In this document: positions 1-9,407 of the stretch, piece after piece
Layout: each line of letters starts with the position of its first letter
Numbering within the stretch: position 1 is the stretch's first letter
Assembly: GCF_900177815.1 (NCBI RefSeq)
Contig: NZ_FXAZ01000010.1
Location: forward strand, 25,692-89,691
DNA: 64,000 bases
Reading direction: 5' to 3'
Source: Paenibacillus aquistagni
GTDB taxonomy: Bacteria; Bacillota; Bacilli; Paenibacillales; Paenibacillaceae
Notes under the pieces: generated by a model
Told to the model about the DNA's origin: nothing
The model's database searches: none
What the model saw: the letters and a program-made list of their open reading frames with translations, nothing else
Position numbers and translations under genes: made by a program

Positions 1-9
1 CATGCAGAC

Positions 10-1200
10 TTATTTCGTATAGTTGTCAAAATAGCCTTGGATGTAAATGATCGGCGTCCCTTTATCCCCGCTGCCGGATGTCAAATCAGACAAAGATCCA
101 ATCAGGTCGGTCAATCGTCTTGGCGTTGTGCCTTGGGCTTCCATGGCGCCTACGAGATCAGCATCCTTTTGATCAATGAATTGGGAGATCGCTTGCTTCA
201 GCTCTTCGCCGCGCAGCTCTGCAAAGTTGTTATCGGCCAAATATTTTAGTTTGATCTCATTTGGCGTACCGTTCAGCCCTGCAGTGAAGGCTGGAGACAC
301 CACGGGATCAGCAAGCTCCCAGATCTGCCCTACAGGATCTTTGAATGCGCCGTCCCCATAGATCATGACTTCCACGTGCTTGCCGGTCTTCTCAAGCAGC
401 ATGTGCTGAATCTGATCCACAACAGGCTGGCAATTGCGAGGGAACAGCTTTACGCTTTCCTCTGTTGCTTTATTCGATCCAAGCAGCCCATACGCTTCAT
501 TGAAGCCGCTGCCGTCGATCGGCGCTGCCAGGATGTTGTCGAGACTGTAGATGTTCTCGCCGCCATTAGCCTTAAGCAGACGTTTGGTTCTATGGCGTGA
601 ATGAATATCACAGGTTAGGACATTCTTCGTATAGTCCAAAATCGTTTTTGGGTTGTTTGAGAAAATAACCTCGCACTCCACGCCGTACTCTTCTATTAAA
701 GATTTATAGTAATCAATATAATCGACACCTGTGAAAGGATGCTTGTTATAGCCGAAGTAGTGTCTGAATTGTTCTTCTGTAAGCACATCCGTCCAAGGAT
801 TGACCCCTTTTTCGTCCAACAAATCAAGATCAACCAAGTGGTTGCCCACTTCGTCTGATGGATAGCTCAGCATAAGGACAATCTTCTTCGCTCCCTTTGC
901 AATTCCGCGCAAGCAAATGGCGAAGCGGTTGCGGCTTAGAATAGGGAAGATAACACCGATCGTATCTTCGCCGAATTTGGCGCGAACGTCTGCCGCAATA
1001 TGATCAATCGTTGCATAGTTCCCTTGAGCACGGGCTACGATGGATTCGGTCACCGTAACAATATCTCTGTCTTGAATGGCGTATCCCTCAACCTCAGCTG
1101 CTTTCAGCACACTATCTACAACGATGTCTTCGATCTGATCTCCTTGGTTAATGATCGGGCAGCGAAGGCCTCTAACCACGGTTCCGACTACTCTTTCCAA
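10..1200 (-). CDS. Coenzyme F420-0:L-glutamate ligase-like protein
   Basis: A 396-residue soluble protein that resembles the CofE family, whose characterised members add glutamate to coenzyme F420-0 using GTP. The family-like stretch around residues 45-61 (DIVTVTESIVARAQGN) matches the nucleotide/metal-binding start of CofE proteins. It is longer than archaeal CofE (about 250 residues), with an extended C-terminal half that I do not recognise. The start is TTG, placed 9 bases after AAGGAG. The gene stands alone, divergent from the serine hydrolase, and no other F420 gene lies in the window. Many Firmicutes carry such homologues without a known F420 pathway, so the substrate may be different. 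Confidence 0.75.
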   Translation of the reverse strand: MERVVGTVVRGLRCPIINQGDQIEDIVVDSVLKAAEVEGYAIQDRDIVTVTESIVARAQGNYATIDHIAADVRAKFGEDTIGVIFPILSRNRFAICLRGIAKGAKKIVLMLSYPSDEVGNHLVDLDLLDEKGVNPWTDVLTEEQFRHYFGYNKHPFTGVDYIDYYKSLIEEYGVECEVIFSNNPKTILDYTKNVLTCDIHSRHRTKRLLKANGGENIYSLDNILAAPIDGSGFNEAYGLLGSNKATEESVKLFPRNCQPVVDQIQHMLLEKTGKHVEVMIYGDGAFKDPVGQIWELADPVVSPAFTAGLNGTPNEIKLKYLADNNFAELRGEELKQAISQFIDQKDADLVGAMEAQGTTPRRLTDLIGSLSDLTSGSGDKGTPIIYIQGYFDNYTK

Positions 1201-1485
1201 TCTAATCGCTCCTTATGTCAAGTTCTGACCCATTTTATCTCTACTTTGACTATACCTTGATTGTGCATCATAAGTAAAACTAATAAAGTTAATGTTTGAT
1301 ATAAATCAAATTAATGTTGTGCTAACAGAGCACTCCCATGCCTATGTATTCCCCTCTTGATTGCAGGCAGAGGCATAAGGTTTCGACGATAAAGGAGCAA
1401 GATCGGATATAACCAAGTTTTCTCAGGACGGCTTTCTAAATGCGAGTAAAATGATAGGAAAGAACATGGATGATTGGAGGTCCAC

Positions 1486-2547
1486 ATGATGAAAACACAG
1501 TTGACTGCATTATTTGATCAGTATGCGAGGGAGCATCATTTTTCAGGTGCGGCTCTCATTCAGAAAGGAACGAATCCATTATTCGCTGGCGCTTATGGCT
1601 TTGCCCATCGAGGCTTTCACATCCCGAATCAGCTTCATACGATGTTTGATACGGCTTCAATTACGAAGCTGTTCACAACCGTTGCGATCTTGCAGCTTGT
1701 CGATCAAGGCAAGCTTAGCATCGATGACTGCATCACGGATATTATCGATTTGACAGGAACTTGTATTCCAACAGATGTGACGATTGCCCATCTCCTTACA
1801 CATACCTCAGGTATTGCAGATGATGCAGATGAGGAAGAAGGAGAGAGCTATGAGGATTTATTTATCCAGAAGCCGAACTACTCGATACGCCATTGTGGCG
1901 ATTTTCTGCCCCAATTTGCTTACAAGGAGCCGAAATTCAAGGCAGGCACGAGCGTGAGCTATAATAATTGTGCTTTTGTGCTGCTGGGATTAGCTATTGA
2001 GCAGGTGGCGCAGGTCGATTATCGGAGCTACGTTCAGCAGCATGTTTTTCTTCCAGCAGGCATGAACAGTACCGACTTTTGCGCAAAGGATGAAGGAGAT
2101 GCTCCAATAGCAGAAGGCTACTCTCTGGTTCATACTGCATCGAATGAGATAGCGTGGAGAAAAAACATTTATTCATTTCCGCCAATTGGCACTGCGGATG
2201 GAGGCGCCTTTACCACAGTTGGGGACCTTGATCGGTTTATGCGGGCAATCATTGCGTGCAAGCTATTATCCGAGGTGCAAACGCAGGAATTATTGAAGCC
2301 GCACACCACGCTGGAGCGGCGGACTAGTAGAGGAGAAACCATAAGAAATGGCTATGGCTTTCACTTTTTATACGATGCTAATGGCCAGTTGATTCGCTTG
2401 CACAAAGAAGGGGCCAACGCGGGTGTGGCCGCGATGTTCGCTTATTATCCGACGCTTGATGCAACGAGCACGATTCTAGCCAACCAGACGTGTAATGTAT
2501 GGGAGCTTCATCGGCAGGCAGAGCAGATTTTACTAGAAAAACATTGA
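1486..2547 (+). CDS. Serine hydrolase, class C beta-lactamase/PBP4* fold
   Basis: A beta-lactamase-family serine hydrolase of about 353 residues. The active-site S-x-x-K is SITK (near residue 58), the Y-x-N motif is YNN (near 150), and an HKEG segment near the C-terminus takes the place of the KTG-type motif. No signal peptide is visible, so it is probably cytoplasmic, acting as an esterase or peptidase rather than a true beta-lactamase. GGAGG at 1476-1480 sits 5 bases before the ATG at 1486 and 8 before the ATG at 1489; either could be used. An in-frame TTG at 1474 overlaps the ribosome site and is unlikely. It is monocistronic, with a strong hairpin about 160 bases downstream. Confidence 0.85.
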   Translation: MMKTQLTALFDQYAREHHFSGAALIQKGTNPLFAGAYGFAHRGFHIPNQLHTMFDTASITKLFTTVAILQLVDQGKLSIDDCITDIIDLTGTCIPTDVTIAHLLTHTSGIADDADEEEGESYEDLFIQKPNYSIRHCGDFLPQFAYKEPKFKAGTSVSYNNCAFVLLGLAIEQVAQVDYRSYVQQHVFLPAGMNSTDFCAKDEGDAPIAEGYSLVHTASNEIAWRKNIYSFPPIGTADGGAFTTVGDLDRFMRAIIACKLLSEVQTQELLKPHTTLERRTSRGETIRNGYGFHFLYDANGQLIRLHKEGANAGVAAMFAYYPTLDATSTILANQTCNVWELHRQAEQILLEKH

Positions 2548-2706
2548 AATAGCGATAGAAGGACAGAAGCCTAAGAACGTCCGGTCGTAGTATGCGTGGG
2601 CTTGCTTAGGGCAGCAAGCTGCTATTGATCGGACAAGTCGGAGTGGCACGATGACAAGAATAGAAAAAGTAAGGCTGCATTTGAGTTAAGGTATTACGCA
2701 GAGATG

Positions 2707-2742
2707 AATAAGCTGCCATCGACATCTAGATGGCAGCTTATT
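2707..2742. terminator. Strong 14-bp palindrome, probable bidirectional terminator
   Basis: A perfect 14-base inverted repeat, 2707-2720 with 2729-2742, encloses an 8-base loop. The arm ends give AATAA/TTATT, so both strands have a weak T-rich side. It could end the upstream hydrolase transcript, or the transcript of a lost minus-strand gene whose remnant seems to lie at about 2750-3050. Confidence 0.6.
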
Positions 2743-2751
2743 CGTCGTTGT

Positions 2752-3050
2752 CTACGCGCTGTGCGATTCAGCAATTAACCTTGTGAAAGACGATCCAACT
2801 TCGAAGCGGTCAGGCTTAAAAGCGCCTTTGATTGGAGTCCACTGCGTTAGCATCAGAATATTGTTGAGCATCTCGGATCTCTTCCAATGGAATAATCGAA
2901 ATGCGCGTTTCGCCTTCTGCTGGGATATGGACCCAAGTAATATGCGGCTATTCGTCAGCGCTGTCCCAGCTATTGGAATGTCAAGTAGACGAATAATTAC
3001 ATTGCATGTCTTCTGCGCTTCGTCACATAATAAGGTACGTAAAAAGGGGG
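2752..3050 (-). pseudogene. Possible remnant of a minus-strand gene
   Basis: Reading the minus strand, one frame gives a plausible stretch containing IIRLLDIPIAGTALTN, and the next frame continues with ITWVHIPAEGETRISIIP followed by an acidic stretch, ending at a stop near 2818. The join falls near 2950 and needs a single frame change. The palindrome at 2707-2742 would be correctly placed as its terminator. No function is recognised. It overlaps the unneeded upstream part of the AraC-GH39 reading frame. The call is weak and rests only on protein-like composition. Confidence 0.25.
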
Positions 3051-3058
3051 CGCGTGAT

Positions 3059-5578
3059 ATCCGATACTTATATGAGTTTATACAGCACCAAGACGACTTG
3101 CCGATCAAGTTATTCGTAAACAGCGTGAAGCATATCCATTTTCATTGGCATAAAGAAATTGAGATTCTTTATGTTCTTCAAGGATCAGTAGTGATGTATC
3201 TGGATCAACGCCAATATACCCTTCATCAGGATGATGTGATCGTCGTCAACAGCATGTCCGTCCACAAGATTGAACGCACGAGTGAGGATAACGTGCTGCT
3301 GACGCTTCAATTTGGCCCGGAGTGGCTGGATACAAATGCCTTTGTCCACTGCAATTCCAGCACGCAGACCGAAGATAATCGCCGCAGCTACGATGCCATC
3401 CGCCATAATCTAGCGAAGATGGTCTATGAGATCAATAAGAAGGCTAGCGGGTTTCGCAGCTATACCCTTGGCTGCTTGCAGATGCTGTGCGGGTATCTGC
3501 TTCGGTACTTCTCATCGGGGACAAATGAGGCTGCTCAAGAAGATGCAAAGTCATATGACTATAAGCGGCTTAATCGGGTGCTCCATTATGTCGATCAGCA
3601 CTATAATCAGAAGATTACGCTTCAGACGATGGCGGATCAGGAGCATTTGAGCCTGCATTACTTTTCGCACTTCTTTAGTGATAAGATCGGGATCCCCTTT
3701 CAAAAATACTTGACGCTTGTCCGTCTTGAGAAAGCCCAGGCGGAGCTCGCTAATTCAACCAAGAGCATTACAGAGATCGCGCTTGATTGCGGCTTTGCCA
3801 ATGTAAAGTTGTTTAACAAATACTTTAAGGAAAAATACGATAGCACCCCGAGCGCTTATCGTGAAGCGCTGGCATTAGCGGATCAGCCTGATCCAGATCG
3901 CAAGCCGCTGACCTATGAGGAGTCGTCAAGCGGCGACTATTATGAGACAGATACGATACAGGCCATGTCCTCGCTGTACCGTTATCTTCATATCGATACG
4001 GACGAAAGTATGGAAACGATTCTCCACTCGCCAGCATCAAGTTCGGCATCGGCAACCGCATCAACCGTGGTAGACGTAAAGGTTCGTACGAATGGCAAGG
4101 GTACGCCTTTTAATAAGCACTGGAATGTCGTCACAACTGCAGGTCGAGCCGTAGAGGGGCTTAGAGAGGACTGGCAGCACCATTTTAGCGAGATGCAGCA
4201 GCAGTTTCCTTTTCAATATATTCGCTTCCATGGCATCTTTAATGATGAAATGATGGTGTATAACGAAGGAGATGACGGTACACCGATATACAATTGGTCA
4301 TACGTGGACAAGCTGTACGATAAGCTGCTTCACCAAGGCATTAGGCCGTTTGTCGAGCTGGGGTTCATGCCAAGTCTCTTGAGAAGGTCGAATGAGACGG
4401 TCTTTTGGTGGAAGGGAAGCATCTCCCCGCCTAAAGAGCAGACCAAGTGGGATGCGCTTGTCCAGGGCTTTGTCCGCCACTGCTTGAACCGTTACGGCTG
4501 GCAAGAGGTGAGTCAATGGTATTTTGAAGTGTGGAATGAGCCTGACCTTTCTGGCGTCTGCTGGGCAGGGACGAAGGAGGAGTATTTCTCGTTCTATGCT
4601 TCTACGGTGAAGGCAATCAAGTCGATCTCACCTGCGCTTAAAGTTGGCGGCCCTGCGCTTGGCTACGGCTCGCTGTGGAACGACACGTGGATGGAGGAAT
4701 TTCTGGCGTACTGCCATGAGCACAAGGTGCCGCTCGATTTCTTCTCCTTTCACGTATACTCCGAGTATCCCTTCTTAAAGGGAGAGACCGATCGTCTAAC
4801 GACGATTATGCCGCCATCCTTTTATAGGGAAAGTATGGATCGTATACATGCTAAGCTATCGTCAACCCCTTATTGCGACGTTGAACTGTTTATGACCGAG
4901 TGGAACTTCTCGCTCTATGATCGCAATCTGGTGCACGATACGATGTTCATGGCTCCCTTCGTGATCTATCATGCGCTGGCGACAATTGGCTCCATGAAGG
5001 GGCTTGCCTACTGGAGCTTTACGGATGTATTCGAGGAAAGCGTCGTTCCGCCGGCCCACTTCTATGGCGGATTCGGGCTCGTCAATCGGGATGGACTGAA
5101 GAAACCCAGCTACTATGCCTTTAAGCTTCTGCATAAGCTTGGGGAGGAGATGATTGCCCGTGGGGACGGTTATATCGCAACAAGAAAGAGCGACGGCAGC
5201 CTTCAACTGCTCCTGTATCATTATGTGCATGTCGACCAGCTGTTCGCGAGCGGGGATTGGTCGGAGCTGTCCGATATGAATCGATATGCGGTATTCGAGG
5301 AGAAGGGCAGCAAAGCCTTTCGTCTGCATGTAGAAGGCCTTGCTGGTCGTTATAAAGTGACAAGCTATCTGCTGGACCGTGAACATGGTTCTGTATTTGA
5401 TGATTGGGTGCGATTAGGAGCGCCAGACTTCCTTTCCACAGAAGAGATTCGCTACTTGGATGCTAGAAGCGGGCCTGCTATGAAGACGGAGATCATACAT
5501 GATGTACAGGACTGGCAGCAAGAAGTGACCCTTCCGCCTCATGGCGTGCTGCTGCTTACGTTTGACAGGCAGTATTAG
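3059..5578 (+). CDS. AraC-type regulator fused to GH39 beta-xylosidase-like domain
   Basis: One long protein (about 839 residues from this start) with three parts: an N-terminal cupin sensor (residues ~10-90), two AraC helix-turn-helix units (~180-275, ending in the usual EIALDCGF...F-x-KYFK...TPSAYR pattern), and a GH39-like TIM barrel (~330-830). The barrel carries the family acid/base in EVWNEPD (E494) and the nucleophile in MTEWN (E614). GH39 enzymes hydrolyse beta-xylosides and related sugars, so this protein may bind or cleave the sugar that controls it. The start is uncertain: the frame stays open back to a GTG at 2783, but the cupin begins right after 3059. An AAAAAGGGGG ribosome site ends at 3050, pointing to an ATC codon at 3059; in-frame ATG 2978 and TTG 3002 lack ribosome sites. 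It precedes the glucoside PTS and GH3 genes. Confidence 0.85.
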   Translation: MRYLYEFIQHQDDLPIKLFVNSVKHIHFHWHKEIEILYVLQGSVVMYLDQRQYTLHQDDVIVVNSMSVHKIERTSEDNVLLTLQFGPEWLDTNAFVHCNSSTQTEDNRRSYDAIRHNLAKMVYEINKKASGFRSYTLGCLQMLCGYLLRYFSSGTNEAAQEDAKSYDYKRLNRVLHYVDQHYNQKITLQTMADQEHLSLHYFSHFFSDKIGIPFQKYLTLVRLEKAQAELANSTKSITEIALDCGFANVKLFNKYFKEKYDSTPSAYREALALADQPDPDRKPLTYEESSSGDYYETDTIQAMSSLYRYLHIDTDESMETILHSPASSSASATASTVVDVKVRTNGKGTPFNKHWNVVTTAGRAVEGLREDWQHHFSEMQQQFPFQYIRFHGIFNDEMMVYNEGDDGTPIYNWSYVDKLYDKLLHQGIRPFVELGFMPSLLRRSNETVFWWKGSISPPKEQTKWDALVQGFVRHCLNRYGWQEVSQWYFEVWNEPDLSGVCWAGTKEEYFSFYASTVKAIKSISPALKVGGPALGYGSLWNDTWMEEFLAYCHEHKVPLDFFSFHVYSEYPFLKGETDRLTTIMPPSFYRESMDRIHAKLSSTPYCDVELFMTEWNFSLYDRNLVHDTMFMAPFVIYHALATIGSMKGLAYWSFTDVFEESVVPPAHFYGGFGLVNRDGLKKPSYYAFKLLHKLGEEMIARGDGYIATRKSDGSLQLLLYHYVHVDQLFASGDWSELSDMNRYAVFEEKGSKAFRLHVEGLAGRYKVTSYLLDREHGSVFDDWVRLGAPDFLSTEEIRYLDARSGPAMKTEIIHDVQDWQQEVTLPPHGVLLLTFDRQY

Positions 5579-5641
5579 TTCGTCCCACGCCTGCTGCTAG
5601 AAACCAACCTTTCACACAATTGAGCACGATATAGCAGCGCG

Positions 5642-5668
5642 CACCCCTCCTATGAGGGGTGTTTTTTG
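5642..5668 (+). terminator. Intrinsic terminator after AraC-GH39
   Basis: A CACCCCT / AGGGGTG stem with a 6-base loop is followed directly by TTTTTT. It separates the regulator gene from the PTS gene, so the two are probably transcribed separately. Confidence 0.85.
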
Positions 5669-5755
5669 TTGTGTAGGCCCCTCCTATGCTGCATATGCTA
5701 AGTCCGTCAGGAGAAAGGGAACAAGAAACAGCCCTAATCGCGACAAAGAACAACA

Positions 5756-5769
5756 AGAAAGCGCTACCA
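5756..5769 (+). promoter_or_regulatory. cre-like CcpA site ahead of the PTS gene
   Basis: AGAAAGCGCTACCA matches 12 of 14 positions of the Bacillus cre consensus TGWAANCGNTNWCA. It lies about 60 bases upstream of the likely PTS IIC start, where catabolite repression of beta-glucoside use would be expected. The assignment comes from sequence pattern only. Confidence 0.5.
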
Positions 5770-5827
5770 AACAGCATTTATACTAAAGTCACGGCCGATG
5801 AAAATGACAATGCAAGGGGGAATGAAC

Positions 5828-7074
5828 ATGGACCGTCTCATGAAATGGATGACGGAAAAATTTGCGCCACGCTTAGAGACGTTTACAAACAACGTATGGG
5901 TATCTTCCATACAGGAAGCCATTATGGTTACCCTACCTATGATTTTATCGGGTCCATCATCACCTTAATCTCGATTCTAAAAGATTTCATTCCGGGGATG
6001 CCGGACTTAACCCCGATAACCACATTTAGCTTCGGACTTTTAGGTATGTTTATTGCTTTTCTCACGCCTTATACGGTCATGCAAAAGAAAGGGCGCGACA
6101 AAATCAAGCTGATTGCTGGAGCTACAGGTCTATCCTTGTTCTTAATGCTGCTGAAGCCCGTTCTGAATGAGGACGGCACGATTACCTTCATTCTGGAGCG
6201 TTTTGGCCCTTCCGGCATGATTACTGCACTGCTGGTTGGCATCGTGGTAGCTGTAGTCTTGAATGTATTCAACAACTTTTCACTATTCAAAAAGGATTCG
6301 TCTTTGCCCGAATTTATCATTGATTGGTTTGACTTCCTTGTTCCAATCGCGATTATTCTGACGATGGGCTGGGTGCTCGTTTATCAGCTGCACTTTGATA
6401 TTTTCGAGCTGATCGTAAGCGTCTTCGAACCCATTAATACGGTAGGACAAAGCTTATGGGGCTTCTTGCTCTTTAACTTGATTGGTGTTGTGCTCTACTC
6501 CTTCGGCGTAAGCCCATGGGTGATGATGCCGATCTGGTACGCGATCTGGATTCCTGCGATTGAGCAGAATGCAGCCTTGGTGGCCCAAGGGCTTGAGCCA
6601 GTCAACATCAATACCTTTGAAACCTTCTTCTCAGGCTGGCTTGGTGTCGGCGGTCTAGGTGCGACCCTGCCGCTCGTCGTATGGTTCCTATTTGCACGAT
6701 CCAAAAAGCTGAAGTCGATTGGCAGAGCGACAATCGTACCCTCTTTATTCAACATCAACGAGCCGGTCATCTATGGAGCGCCGATCGCTTTTAAACCGAT
6801 TCTTATGGTTCCGATGTGGATTAACGGGATCATTACGCCGATTATTGTGTATTTCGCGCTTGATATGGGATTCGCAGAGATTCCAAGCAAGGTGTTCCAG
6901 CTGTGGTATACCCCAATTGGCATATCGACTTACATTATGTCTGGATTGAACGGAGTTATCCTGCTTGCACTCGTGCTGGCAATCATCTTTGCCGTCTGGT
7001 ATCCATTCTATAAGATTTACGATGCGCAGGAGCTGAAGAAGGAGCAGGAAGAAGCTGAGCTGCAGCAAAGCTAG
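5828..7074 (+). pseudogene. celB: PTS cellobiose/lichenan-type EIIC (CelB), frameshifted
   Basis: A multi-pass EIIC of the lactose/cellobiose PTS family, which moves beta-glucosides across the membrane during phosphorylation. The proper N-terminus begins at ATG 5828, 7 bases after AAGGGGG, and reads MDRLMKWMTEKFAPRLET and so on to about codon 39 before meeting a stop at 5966. The remaining protein (GSIITLISILKDFIPG onwards, with the SLFNINEPVIYGAPI signature) is in another frame that is open from 5686 to 7074. One extra T in the TTTT run at 5943-5946 would restore ATG ATT TTT ATC GGG and join the two parts cleanly. So the gene lacks one base here: a real disruption, a phase-variable tract or a sequencing error. 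No EIIA or EIIB gene is nearby. The GH3 gene starts 17 bases downstream. Confidence 0.85.
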
Positions 7075-7091
7075 GAAAGTGGGGATCAATC

Positions 7092-9404
7092 ATGAATCAC
7101 AAAATAGAGCATTGGATGAAGGAATTAACACTGGAAGAAAAGGCATCCCTGTGTGCGGGTCTGAATATGTGGATGACGAAGGGGATCGACCGCTTGAATA
7201 TCCCAGCGATCCATATGTACGACGGTACCAATGGCATTCGCAAGACGAGCAGCGATGAAGAGATGGGCATCACGTCGGAAAATATACCAGCGACGTGCTA
7301 TCCCACAGGTTCCGCAATTGGATCTTCATGGAATATTGAGCTCTTGCATGAGATCGGTGTGGCGCTTGGTATTGAAGGCAAGGAGATGGGTGTAGAGCTT
7401 CTGCTCGGCCCCGGCATCAATATGAAGCGCACACCGCTTGGCGGCCGCAACTTCGAGTATTATTCGGAGGACCCTTGTCTATCTGGCGAGCTAGGAGCAG
7501 CCTTCGTCAATGGACTCCAAAGCCAAGGCGTCGGTGCTTCTGTGAAGCACTTTGCCTGCAACAATCAGGAATACGAGAAGATGGTGACAAGCTCAGAGGT
7601 GGATGAGCGTACGCTGCGCGAGATTTACCTAAGTGCTTTTGAGCGAATCGTGAAGAAGGCCAACCCGTGGACGATGATGTGCTCCTACAATCTGCTTAAC
7701 GGCTCTTATGCAAGCGAAAATGAGCATTTGCTTGATGATATTCTTCGTAAAGAGTGGGGGTATGAAGGCGTTGTGCTATCCGACTGGACAGCAGTTAATG
7801 ACCGCATTCGCGGACTTAAGGCAGGGCTTGATCTGGAGATGCCGGGACCTGCGCATTACAATGCCGCAGCAATTGTAGAAGAAGTGCAGAAGGGGACACT
7901 CTCAGAAGAGCAGCTTGATAAGAGCGTACGAAGAATTCTTACACTGGTAGAGCAGGTCACGGATCATGAAGTAGAGTCTCCTGAGACCGCACTTGACTAC
8001 CATGAGCTCGCTAGAAGAGCTGCTGCTGAGAGCATCGTACTGCTCAAAAATGATAACGGCATTCTGCCGCTTGATCCTGCTAAGGTAAAATCCGTTGCCG
8101 TCATTGGCACGTTCGCGAAGAAGCCGAGAATTCAGGGCGCGGGTAGTGCTGAGGTGACGCCAACATCTGTTGATATCCCATGGGAAGAGATGCAGAAGAT
8201 TGCCGGCGAGGCTGTACAGTTCCATTATGCGGAAGGCTGCCCTAAAGATGATCGCATCGATGACACGATGATCGAAGAGAGTGCAGCGCTTGCCGCAAAA
8301 TCAGAACTCGCGATTCTGTTCGTCGGGCAGCCGGAATACGCAGAGTCCGAGATGCATGATCTAAATGGCATTGATCTTCCTGAGCATCAAGTGAAGCTGA
8401 TTGAAGCCGTAGCGGCTGTACAGCCGAAATGCATTGTCGTGACGAGCAGCGGTACCGCATTAGCGATGCGTCCGTGGATCCAGCATGTGCCAGCCGTGCT
8501 TCATGCTTGGCTGACCGGACAAGGCTCAGGCCGTGCGGTTGCCGAGATCCTATTCGGCTTGACGAATCCATCGGGCAAGCTGTCCGAGACGTTCCCTGTG
8601 AAGCTCTCCGACAATCCGTCTCATATGCGCATTCGTGGAGAGAATGGCAAGCTGTACTACCGTGAGGGATTGTTCGTAGGATATCGCTACTATGACCGCA
8701 AGGAGCTTGCGCCGCAGTTCCCGTTCGGGCATGGGCTGTCTTACACATCATTTGCCTATTCCGATATGCGGGTGACCCAGCATGATCACAGCGTGACGGT
8801 GTCCCTGCAAGTAGAGAATACCGGAGCGATAGCAGGCAAAGAGGTTGTTCAGTTGTATGTTCAAGACGAGGAGTGCAAGTGGACGCGTCCAGAGAAGGAG
8901 CTTAAGGCCTTTATCAAGATCGAGCTTGAACCGCATGAGAAGAAGGAAGTTGTGTTTGAGCTTGAGGAGCGGGACTTTGCTTACTACAATACGAAGTACA
9001 ATCGCTGGATAGCGGAGACAGGCTACTTCAAGCTTGTGGCAGGCAGCTCTTCACGAGACATTCGCCTGACAGAACGCGTTTTCTGCGACTTTGGCAAGGA
9101 AGAGGCATCCTTCCACAAGTTCAGCCTGCTGAACGACTGGGTTGAAGATCCAACAGCCAAGTCGGTACTGGAAAAGTGCTTACATGAGATGAACGAGCAT
9201 GTAACCGACAAGGTGCATTTGAATGAAGAGTTCATCGGATTCTGGGGAGACTTCCCAACGATTAAAGTGCTGCAAATGTTTGGACAAAATTGGCTTATTC
9301 ACCGCACGCCCGATCAAGTGATAGATGAACTTATCGCAGAAGTGGAGCGTGTGCGCCAAGCAGCGGCAGGAACGAATACAGCAGCCGCGCAATCTCAGGA
9401 ATAA
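7092..9404 (+). CDS. GH3 family beta-glucosidase
   Basis: A 770-residue family 3 glycoside hydrolase, presumably releasing glucose from beta-glucosides in the cytoplasm, since no signal peptide is visible. Order of parts: N-terminal TIM barrel with KHFACNNQE and the nucleophile aspartate in LSDWTAV (D231), an alpha/beta sandwich domain with IQGAGSAEV, and a C-terminal fibronectin-III-like domain (around 570-660, EVVQLYVQD). It starts 17 bases after the PTS gene and is probably co-transcribed with it. Phospho-glucosidases of GH1 or GH4 are the usual partners of this kind of PTS, so the pairing with a GH3 enzyme is noteworthy. The last ~70 residues are an extra helical tail after the domain. 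Confidence 0.93.
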   Translation: MNHKIEHWMKELTLEEKASLCAGLNMWMTKGIDRLNIPAIHMYDGTNGIRKTSSDEEMGITSENIPATCYPTGSAIGSSWNIELLHEIGVALGIEGKEMGVELLLGPGINMKRTPLGGRNFEYYSEDPCLSGELGAAFVNGLQSQGVGASVKHFACNNQEYEKMVTSSEVDERTLREIYLSAFERIVKKANPWTMMCSYNLLNGSYASENEHLLDDILRKEWGYEGVVLSDWTAVNDRIRGLKAGLDLEMPGPAHYNAAAIVEEVQKGTLSEEQLDKSVRRILTLVEQVTDHEVESPETALDYHELARRAAAESIVLLKNDNGILPLDPAKVKSVAVIGTFAKKPRIQGAGSAEVTPTSVDIPWEEMQKIAGEAVQFHYAEGCPKDDRIDDTMIEESAALAAKSELAILFVGQPEYAESEMHDLNGIDLPEHQVKLIEAVAAVQPKCIVVTSSGTALAMRPWIQHVPAVLHAWLTGQGSGRAVAEILFGLTNPSGKLSETFPVKLSDNPSHMRIRGENGKLYYREGLFVGYRYYDRKELAPQFPFGHGLSYTSFAYSDMRVTQHDHSVTVSLQVENTGAIAGKEVVQLYVQDEECKWTRPEKELKAFIKIELEPHEKKEVVFELEERDFAYYNTKYNRWIAETGYFKLVAGSSSRDIRLTERVFCDFGKEEASFHKFSLLNDWVEDPTAKSVLEKCLHEMNEHVTDKVHLNEEFIGFWGDFPTIKVLQMFGQNWLIHRTPDQVIDELIAEVERVRQAAAGTNTAAAQSQE

Positions 9405-9407
9405 TAA

